A stretch of DNA of 15,254 nucleotides from Clostridia bacterium (lineage in GTDB: Bacteria > Bacillota > Clostridia > Oscillospirales > CAG-272), in contig JAFOGE010000074.1 in assembly GCA_017386965.1 (NCBI GenBank), positions 1 to 15,254 on the forward strand. Reading direction: 5' to 3'. The position numbers and the translations under genes were made by a program. Positions 1 through 5,378 of the stretch are shown one piece after another; position 1 is the stretch's first letter, and each line of letters starts with the position of its first letter. Under the pieces are notes generated by a model. That model searched no databases. It worked only from the letters and a program-made list of their open reading frames with translations, and was not told the DNA's origin.

Positions 1-763
1 CTGCCAGCTTAGCCCGATCGGCAGGAGAGGTTCGCCAATAATAAGGCGTCATGGAAAACAGGGCTTGAATATGCTCCTGTCCACGTACCGTGACAGGATA
101 GGAAAGCTTGGTCTTTTCCACACAGATCATATCCTTTGGCAAGTCGGCCCTGCCGGAATTGCGGTATGGATTTTCATAGAGCTGCTCCTTCAGACCAAAA
201 AGATGTTGCTCGCCCGCAGCCACAAGCAGAACGTGTCCCCGGGGCTTTAACACGCGGCAAAACTCCGATTCCGCGCACGGTGCAAAAATATTGACAACAA
301 CGTCCAGACTTTCATCCTGAATAGGTAAAGCAAACAAGCTTGCGACGACAAAGGAAGCATTGGTCGCCTTCGCGGCAGCGGATTTTGCCCCCGCTTCAAT
401 TCCGTTCTTGGAAAGATCCACACCAATAACGGTACGGTCCTTTGCAAAACGGTTGGTATAGTATCCTTCTCCGCATCCGGCATCCATCACCCTGTCCGAA
501 GGAATCCGTTCCAAGATCTCCTCAAGCCTCTCTGCAAGTGGCTGATAGTATCCGGCCTCTAAAAAGCAAGTGCGCGCGCGAATCGCATCGCGCAGATCTC
601 CCGCACCCCCGGTGGGCGGATTGAGGTTCAGATATCCGCTTCTTGCAAAGTCATAGCAGTGACGCTTTGTGCCCAAGCAAAAGCAGGATCTTCGATCCTC
701 TGACACAGTCATTCTTTCTCCACAGATCGGACACCTGAGAAGCTCGGTTACAGATGTTTGCAA
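1..763 (-). CDS. rlmA: 23S rRNA (guanine-N1)-methyltransferase, RlmA family (partial, cut by left edge)
   Basis: SAM-dependent enzyme of the RlmA family, which methylates N1 of a guanine in 23S rRNA helix 35 (G745 for RlmA-I; G748 for the Gram-positive RlmA-II/TlrB type). 254 codons are visible; the family is about 270 aa, so only the C-terminal tail should be missing. An N-terminal zinc finger has C11 and C14 (CPIC), C27, and an RHCYDFARSGYLNL segment (H35). SAM motif I is DAGCGEG at 94-100, with an acidic residue at D116 (GVDLSK). Also visible are NIFAPC (159-163) and the family signature MTPYYWR (238-244). The start is a TTG at 763: GGAGG lies nine bases upstream, the frame is closed by the kinase stop just before it, and the first in-frame ATG (residue 18) would delete the CPIC ligands. 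It is last in the htrA-regulator-kinase operon. Family assignment is strong; the exact guanine is inferred. Confidence 0.88.
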   Translation of the reverse strand, partial: MQTSVTELLRCPICGERMTVSEDRRSCFCLGTKRHCYDFARSGYLNLNPPTGGAGDLRDAIRARTCFLEAGYYQPLAERLEEILERIPSDRVMDAGCGEGYYTNRFAKDRTVIGVDLSKNGIEAGAKSAAAKATNASFVVASLFALPIQDESLDVVVNIFAPCAESEFCRVLKPRGHVLLVAAGEQHLFGLKEQLYENPYRNSGRADLPKDMICVEKTKLSYPVTVRGQEHIQALFSMTPYYWRTSPADRAKLA

Positions 764-772
764 GATATCATT

Positions 773-777
773 CCTCC
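773..777 (-). promoter_or_regulatory. Ribosome binding site that fixes the TTG start of rlmA
   Basis: GGAGG in the context AACGGAGGAAT, directly after the kinase stop codon (779-781). It is nine bases from the TTG at 763. An ATG at 771-769 is only one base from this site, is in another frame, and reaches a stop after seven codons, so it is not a credible start. Seen directly; function inferred. Confidence 0.7.
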
Positions 778-778
778 G

Positions 779-2308
779 TTAAAGATCCGTTTGCTCGTGC
801 AAAGCACGGGAAGGCTGCTCCGTGTATTCATCGAATTCAAACCAAAAGGTGGAGCCCTTTCCGACGGTGCTGTTGACACCATAGGCAAAGCCGTGAAGCT
901 CCAGAATTTCTTTTACAATGGACAAGCCAAGGCCTGTTCCGATCAAGGCACGGCGATGTACCTTGTCCTCCTTGTAGTATCGATCCCAGATCAAGGGCAT
1001 TTGCTCGGGGGCGATTCCCTCTCCCGTATCGGTGACAGAAATGCGCACGCGACCGTCGGAAACCGCTTGATGCACGACAACCAGCAGATCGCTGCCTGTG
1101 TAGTTGATAGCGTTATTGATCAGATTATACAAAACCTGCAGAACCATGCTCCGATCCGCATAGATCAAAACATCTTGATTGCAGTGAAAATCAATACGAT
1201 ATCCCTTGTGATGTGTAAAGGCGTCGTATCTTTCCATTACCTCCGAAAGGAGCGAGGTGATGGAAAAAACGCTCATCTCCGCCTTTCGCGTTCCGGATTG
1301 AATGCGAGAAAGATCCAACACATCATCCACCAGCTCGGAAAGTCTGGAGGTTTCATCAATGACGATCTGCATATTTTCCGGTGTATTCTCCCCCGGGAGA
1401 TCCCGCATGACCTCTCCGTAACCGCGAATCATGGTCAGCGGCGTTCGAAGATCGTGTGAGATATTGGCGATCAGCTCCTTTTGAAGCCGATCCAATTTTG
1501 AAAGCTCATTGGATGCATAGTTCAACGTATTGGCCAGCTCGCGGGTTTCTCGATATCCCTGCCCCGAAAATTCCACGTCGTATTTTCCAAGAGCAAGCTG
1601 CTTTGCAGCCTCGTTCATTTGAATCAACGGCTTGGAGATTTTTCGATAAAGCAAATAGACCATCACCGAAACCGCCACAAGCATCAAAATTGAAATGATG
1701 ACGAACTGCACCTCCCACGTTCTTGCCATGGATTGCATCGGCAAAAGCGCAGAGCTGATCAGCATGACGTAATGAGCGCCGTCCACCCCGATGACCAGAT
1801 CGATATAGATCAAGCGCAGGTCATCCTTTTTTATGTAGCTATTCGGATAGAAAAGGTCCCAAAAATCCTCCTCCACCTCATATCCGCCCATCGTGAATTT
1901 TCCAATGTAAGAGCCGTTGTTTCGAACGGCCTTGCGGTAATACTCGTTGACCAGATCGGCTCGAAAGAAAACCTCGGTATCCCCGAGCAAATCCACCTTA
2001 ACGATTTGCGTCGCCTCCGATGCGTTTTTTTCCATCCGGTAGATGATAACACTTGCAGCAGAATCAACTGCCGCATCATATGCCAAAAGCTCCAGATTCG
2101 GTTGCTCAATACTCTGTGCCAGCGCATTTCCCATACGCTGCATTTCCTGCTTTTGAATATGCTCAAAAAAAAGATCCGAAAGCAGAACCTGGGATCCGAA
2201 CAGGATCACCAAGAGAATTGCCAAAAGCGCAAAGAGATAGCTCCCCAGCTTCCAGCAAATGCTTACGCCTTTTGGGAAGAGCGGCTTTCTCCTTGTCTTA
2301 CCTGTCAT
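779..2308 (-). CDS. Sensor histidine kinase (HAMP-HisKA-HATPase_c)
   Basis: Membrane sensor kinase, 509 aa, that should autophosphorylate and pass phosphate to the response regulator encoded just upstream. Layout: short basic N-terminus; transmembrane segment about 22-44; an extracytoplasmic domain about 45-200 that I do not recognise; second transmembrane segment about 201-221; HAMP linker about 222-274; HisKA with the H-box SHDLRTP and phospho-acceptor H285; HATPase_c with N-box NLINNAINY (395-403), G1 box DTGEGI (427-432) and G2 box GTGLGLSI (457-464). All catalytic boxes are intact. Its ATG overlaps the regulator stop as ATGA, which implies translational coupling. The ribosome binding site (GAGGGA) is weak and very close, consistent with coupling. 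The gene upstream of the pair encodes an HtrA-type protease, so an envelope-stress signal is plausible, but the ligand is unknown. EnvZ/WalK/CiaH-like in architecture; I cannot assign an ortholog. Confidence 0.95.
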   Translation of the reverse strand: MTGKTRRKPLFPKGVSICWKLGSYLFALLAILLVILFGSQVLLSDLFFEHIQKQEMQRMGNALAQSIEQPNLELLAYDAAVDSAASVIIYRMEKNASEATQIVKVDLLGDTEVFFRADLVNEYYRKAVRNNGSYIGKFTMGGYEVEEDFWDLFYPNSYIKKDDLRLIYIDLVIGVDGAHYVMLISSALLPMQSMARTWEVQFVIISILMLVAVSVMVYLLYRKISKPLIQMNEAAKQLALGKYDVEFSGQGYRETRELANTLNYASNELSKLDRLQKELIANISHDLRTPLTMIRGYGEVMRDLPGENTPENMQIVIDETSRLSELVDDVLDLSRIQSGTRKAEMSVFSITSLLSEVMERYDAFTHHKGYRIDFHCNQDVLIYADRSMVLQVLYNLINNAINYTGSDLLVVVHQAVSDGRVRISVTDTGEGIAPEQMPLIWDRYYKEDKVHRRALIGTGLGLSIVKEILELHGFAYGVNSTVGKGSTFWFEFDEYTEQPSRALHEQTDL

Positions 2309-3000
2309 ATTCCCTCAAAACGATAGCCTACGCCACGTAGGGTGACGATGTATTTGTTATATCTTCCAAGGCTCTTACGAAGAAGCTTAATGTGCGTATC
2401 CAGCGTTCTTGCATCCCCGTAGAAATCGAATCCCCAGACCTCGCAAAGCAGCTTTTCTCTGGAAAGAGCAATGTTTCGGTTGGCGAGCAGAAAGAAGAAC
2501 AGATCGTATTCCTTTGGCGACATATCAACGCGCTCTCCGTCAATGAACACCAAACGCGCGGTAATATCCGCCCGAAGCCCGCCGCCATCCAGCTCGACGA
2601 TCTCATGCCGATTCTCAGCAGCAGAAGCCCCCTGCGTGCGGTTCATACGCTTCATAATCACGTCGACGCGGAGCATCAGCTCCTTTGGTGAAAACGGCTT
2701 TGTAACGTAATCGTCAACCCCTACCTCAAAGCCGTTGATACGGTCGTATTCCTCGCCGCGTGCAGAAAGCATGATGATCGGTGTCTGAGCCGTTTTCCGA
2801 ATTTCGCGGCAAGCGGAAAAGCCGTCCAGCTCCGGCATCATAATATCCATGATGATCAGATCGTATGTGTTCTTTCTGCAAAGCAAAACGGCTTCCATTC
2901 CGTCCGAAGCCTCTGTAACGGTGTGACCTTCAAATTCCGCATATTTGCGGATAATGGCCCGAATGCGCGCTTCGTCATCCACTACTAAAATATGGTACAT
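2305..3000 (-). CDS. OmpR/PhoB-family DNA-binding response regulator
   Basis: 231 aa, the usual length for the family. The receiver domain (about 1-117) has the acidic pair D8/D9 (VVDDE), phospho-acceptor D52 (IIMDIMMPELDG), S79 (MLSARG) and K101 (VTKPFSP). A linker rich in N, A and S follows, then a winged-helix DNA-binding domain (about 131-229) with the typical SPKEYDLFFFL and RTLDTHIKLLRKSLG segments and a GVGYRFE C-terminus. Every switch residue is present, so it should be phosphorylated by the kinase encoded 3' of it (four-base overlap). It lies 49 bases after htrA in the same direction, behind an AAAGGA ribosome binding site. It probably controls its own operon; candidate repeats upstream of htrA are listed separately. 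Its regulon cannot be read from this window. Confidence 0.96.
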   Translation of the reverse strand: MYHILVVDDEARIRAIIRKYAEFEGHTVTEASDGMEAVLLCRKNTYDLIIMDIMMPELDGFSACREIRKTAQTPIIMLSARGEEYDRINGFEVGVDDYVTKPFSPKELMLRVDVIMKRMNRTQGASAAENRHEIVELDGGGLRADITARLVFIDGERVDMSPKEYDLFFFLLANRNIALSREKLLCEVWGFDFYGDARTLDTHIKLLRKSLGRYNKYIVTLRGVGYRFEGI

Positions 3001-3006
3001 CTTTTG

Positions 3007-3048
3007 AATTCCTTTCTATATCCTGAGAGAACAGACTCGGGAGGAATT
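3007..3048 (-). repeat. Small inverted repeat covering the response-regulator ribosome binding site
   Basis: In the htrA-regulator gap the transcript contains AATTCCT (3048-3042) and AGGAATT (3013-3007), a perfect 7-bp complement. The second arm includes part of the AAAGGA ribosome binding site of the regulator. The stem is weak (two G-C pairs, 28-base loop), so a role in translation is only possible. Confidence 0.35.
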
Positions 3049-3049
3049 G

Positions 3050-4357
3050 TTACTTGTGGTTTTCCGGTATATACTCTTGCAAGGCAAAGGAAACGGTTAA
3101 GGTGTCCCCGTTTCGAATCACCTCAACGGTGATCGTATCTCCTACCTGACATTCCGAAACGATATCCTCGATCTGATCCGATGAATTAATACGGATGCCG
3201 TTGATCGAAACGATGTGATCCTTGTATTGCAATTCGGGCGTGTGAATCGAATTTACGATATAGACCCCCAAATCCTCTATTCCTAATTTTTGGTAATAGT
3301 ATCGCCAGTTCTCAGCAGTGACATCAATCGTATCCAGACCAGCATCCGGAACGCCGCGAACGTAGCCGTATTGGATCAAGTCCTTTTCGATCTCCAGTGC
3401 ATGATCGCTCGGGATGGCGAATGCCAACCCCTCAATCCCTTCTGCGGCATACTTCGCGTTGACAATGCCGATCAGCTGCCCCTTCAGGTTGAAAAGACCT
3501 CCTCCCGAATTTCCGGAATTGATTGCCGCATTGGTCTGCAGAAGAGTCATCGCGGTTCCGTCAGTCGCAAGAATCTCTCTTGCAGTTGCACTGATAATTC
3601 CATCCGTAACCGTTCCTCCGAGCGTTCCCAGCGGATTCCCGATTGCCACGACCTTTTCGCCGACGACAAGGCTTGCGCTGGTTCCGTGCTCCGCGGCCGT
3701 TAATTGCTCCTTCGGGTCAATGCGGATCACTGCAAGATCGCTTCTGTCGTCATAGCCCACTATGGATGCCTCATACTGAGAGCCGGATGCAAGAGTCACA
3801 ACGATCGAGGTTGCATCCTCGACCACGTGATTGCAGGTAACAATATACCCAAGCTCAGAGATAATGACTCCGCTTCCGGAAGCGGTTGCTTTAATGGACG
3901 CGCCCATGATCGAGGTCCCTTCGATGGTAACGTCGATCTCTACAACGCAATTCTGCACCATCTGCGCTACTCCGGAAACGGCAAACGCATCTTCTCCGGC
4001 AGAGCCATAGATCGATTTGTCCGGGTTGGGATCAACGGAAATGATGCTGTCCGGATTCTGGTGCAAGAGGTCGGAATTCTCCGGAGGAGCATAGACGGGA
4101 TCTTCCTGCCGGAGGGAAATCGCAAGGAATGCACCGCCAAAGCCCGCTCCAAAGGAGAGTGCAACGCAAAGGAAGCAGAGCAAGCCAAGCTTTAATACTC
4201 CCTTGCCACTTCGCGCGTGTCCTGCCCTTTCAGGGGCTCTTCTTGCGCATCCTTCTGAAAACACATATTCCGCCGTTTGCGGTTCCATTGCTTCTCCCCG
4301 ATTATGGGAAGTCTTATCTGAAAAGTCAAAGCTATTCTGTTGATTTTGCTCGTACAT
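3050..4357 (-). CDS. htrA: HtrA/DegP-type trypsin-like serine protease with C-terminal PDZ domain
   Basis: Membrane-anchored quality-control protease, 435 aa. The N-terminal cytoplasmic stretch (1-52) is polar; one transmembrane anchor spans about 54-80; a Pro/Asp-rich linker spans about 85-120; the S1C protease domain covers about 125-325; a single PDZ domain covers about 332-427. Catalytic triad: H177 (TCNHVVEDA), D207 (RSDLAV) and S284 (NSGNSGGGL). GNPLG (240-244) and the oxyanion loop are normal. This matches Gram-positive HtrA (anchor, protease, one PDZ), which degrades misfolded proteins on the outer face of the membrane. The start is chosen for a GCGGAGG site (4372-4366) eight bases upstream. 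It is the first gene of the leftward operon with the two-component pair; HtrA genes next to or controlled by such pairs are well known (CiaRH, CssRS, WalRK loci). Substrates are unknown. Confidence 0.94.
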   Translation of the reverse strand: MYEQNQQNSFDFSDKTSHNRGEAMEPQTAEYVFSEGCARRAPERAGHARSGKGVLKLGLLCFLCVALSFGAGFGGAFLAISLRQEDPVYAPPENSDLLHQNPDSIISVDPNPDKSIYGSAGEDAFAVSGVAQMVQNCVVEIDVTIEGTSIMGASIKATASGSGVIISELGYIVTCNHVVEDATSIVVTLASGSQYEASIVGYDDRSDLAVIRIDPKEQLTAAEHGTSASLVVGEKVVAIGNPLGTLGGTVTDGIISATAREILATDGTAMTLLQTNAAINSGNSGGGLFNLKGQLIGIVNAKYAAEGIEGLAFAIPSDHALEIEKDLIQYGYVRGVPDAGLDTIDVTAENWRYYYQKLGIEDLGVYIVNSIHTPELQYKDHIVSINGIRINSSDQIEDIVSECQVGDTITVEVIRNGDTLTVSFALQEYIPENHK

Positions 4358-4387
4358 TTTGAAAGCCTCCGCTTTGAGATTTTTTTC

Positions 4388-4416
4388 AGTATATCTTTGG
4401 AATGTGATAAGCGAAT
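4388..4416 (-). promoter_or_regulatory. Tentative promoter for the htrA operon
   Basis: On the minus strand TATACT (4393-4388) could serve as the -10 box, 30 bases upstream of the htrA ATG. No good -35 box lies 16-18 bases further up (ATTCGC is the nearest), which would suit a promoter needing an activator. Inference only. Confidence 0.35.
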
Positions 4417-4429
4417 GAAGAGGAATGAA
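4400..4429 (-). promoter_or_regulatory. CATTC-type direct repeats upstream of htrA, candidate regulator site
   Basis: On the minus strand TTCATTC occurs at 4429-4423 and again at 4419-4413, a period of ten bases, followed by a related CACATTC at 4406-4400. The repeats cover the place where the -35 box of the htrA promoter should be. Tandem direct repeats about one helical turn apart are the usual target of OmpR-family regulators, and one is encoded in this operon. The repeats are seen; binding is inferred. Confidence 0.4.
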
Positions 4430-4477
4430 AAAAAGGCTGAAAAATGTCTTATGATCTTGTATTTTCAGCGTTTTTTT
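4428..4477. repeat. Imperfect inverted repeat with A/T tracts in the htrA/queG-like divergent region
   Basis: Arms 4428-4443 (A7, GG, CTG, A4) and 4462-4477 (T4, CAGCG, T7) pair over 16 positions with one G-G mismatch; the loop is 18 bases. It resembles a bidirectional terminator but lies between two divergent genes. The right arm fills the spacer between the -35 and -10 boxes of the rightward promoter and touches the -35 box. It could be an operator, a relic terminator, or an insulator that keeps transcription from crossing. Confidence 0.5.
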
Positions 4478-4485
4478 GCTATAAT
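4457..4485 (+). promoter_or_regulatory. Sigma-A-type promoter for the queG-like-addBA operon
   Basis: TTGTAT (4457-4462), a 17-base spacer, then TATAAT (4480-4485). The -10 box is perfect and the -35 box has 4 of 6 consensus bases. It lies 59 bases upstream of the ATG at 4545, and an AT-rich leader follows. Confidence 0.75.
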
Positions 4486-4544
4486 AGAGCTAATAGATCA
4501 ATAATTGTATATATTATATCATAAAATCACGAAAAGAGGAAGAG

Positions 4545-5378
4545 ATGTTTGCATTTTTATCGGAAATTTTACAAAAAAATCACATAGATTGCTTTGGCAT
4601 CCTCCCTCTTTCTGCTTGTCGGATCACAAAGCCCTATCTTTTGGAGAAGACGGGGATCGCGGATGGGAGTGCCATCCTTTTAGCAGTTCCCTATTTTACT
4701 CCCGCATGTGACGATCCCCTGCGAAACGTTTCAGCCTACGCGGTTGGACGCAACTATCACGATTTCTTTGAATCGCTCTATCATAATGTCTTACCCCAAC
4801 TTGAAAAAGCCTATCCGGAGAACCGTTTTGTCGGATTTGCAGATCATTCTCCCATTGCCGAAATTGATGCCGCAGCACGCGCCGGCCTTGGCAGAATCGG
4901 CAAAAACGGTCTGCTCTTGACCGAGCGTTATTCCTCCTACGTTTTTTTAGGGGAAATCCTTACCGATCTTCTCCTGCCGACACAGGTGTTGGAGCCTGCC
5001 TTTTGCGAGGATTGCGGACTTTGCCGCGAGAAATGCCCCATGCAGGAATGCGGCATTTGCCTTTCGGCACTGACACAAAAGAAAGGGATTCTTACCTCTG
5101 GAGAGAGCGCAACCATTCAAAAATTCGGCTCTGCCTGGGGATGCGATCTCTGCCAGGAGGTCTGTCCACATACCAAAAAAGCCAAGGAAGCGGGAACGCT
5201 CTATACTCCCATTCCCTACTTTTACGAGAAAACGGTTTCCCATCTTACCCTTTCCGTTTTGGATGAAATGGAGGAGGATTTCTTTGCAGAACGCGCCTAT
5301 TCCTGGCGACCGCGCGAAACCGTCCGCCGCAACCTGATCCTCTTGGAGGAAGAAACCAAGAAAGGAGATCATAGCTGA
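4545..5378 (+). CDS. QueG-like epoxyqueuosine reductase family protein, short form (double 4Fe-4S cluster)
   Basis: 277 aa. QueG is a cobalamin- and iron-sulfur-dependent enzyme that reduces epoxyqueuosine to queuosine in tRNA. Visible family features: D100 in the ADHSPIAE segment, in the place of the QueG catalytic Asp; AGLGRIGKN (113-121), matching AGLGWIGKN but with R for W; FLGEILTDL (134-142); a first cluster set C154, C157, C160, C164; C168/C172; and a second set C200, C203, C207 (CDLCQEVCP). Known QueG proteins are about 380 aa with a C-terminal HEAT-like region for tRNA binding; this one stops soon after the second cluster motif, so that region is absent. It is the first gene before addB, with a one-base overlap, and follows a good promoter. 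It could be a reduced QueG or a related reductase acting on another substrate. The iron-sulfur family call is firm; the queuosine role is uncertain. Confidence 0.75.
   Translation: MFAFLSEILQKNHIDCFGILPLSACRITKPYLLEKTGIADGSAILLAVPYFTPACDDPLRNVSAYAVGRNYHDFFESLYHNVLPQLEKAYPENRFVGFADHSPIAEIDAAARAGLGRIGKNGLLLTERYSSYVFLGEILTDLLLPTQVLEPAFCEDCGLCREKCPMQECGICLSALTQKKGILTSGESATIQKFGSAWGCDLCQEVCPHTKKAKEAGTLYTPIPYFYEKTVSHLTLSVLDEMEEDFFAERAYSWRPRETVRRNLILLEEETKKGDHS
5361..5367 (+). promoter_or_regulatory. Ribosome binding site of addB
   Basis: AAAGGAG inside the 3' end of the upstream gene, ten bases before the ATG at 5378. That ATG shares its A with the upstream TGA stop (5376-5378), so translation of the two genes is probably coupled. 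Confidence 0.7.

Noticed and set aside
769..771. ATG as start of the rlmA-type gene
   Set aside because: Only one base from the GGAGG, in the wrong frame, and closed by a stop after seven codons.
758..1459. 233-codon open frame on the plus strand
   Set aside because: Antisense to the histidine kinase HATPase/HisKA region, with no recognisable domain. An effect of codon bias on the opposite strand.
4445..4463. TGTCTT...TGTATT as a WalR-type site upstream of htrA
   Set aside because: The half-sites are 13 bases apart instead of the 11 needed and match the consensus poorly.
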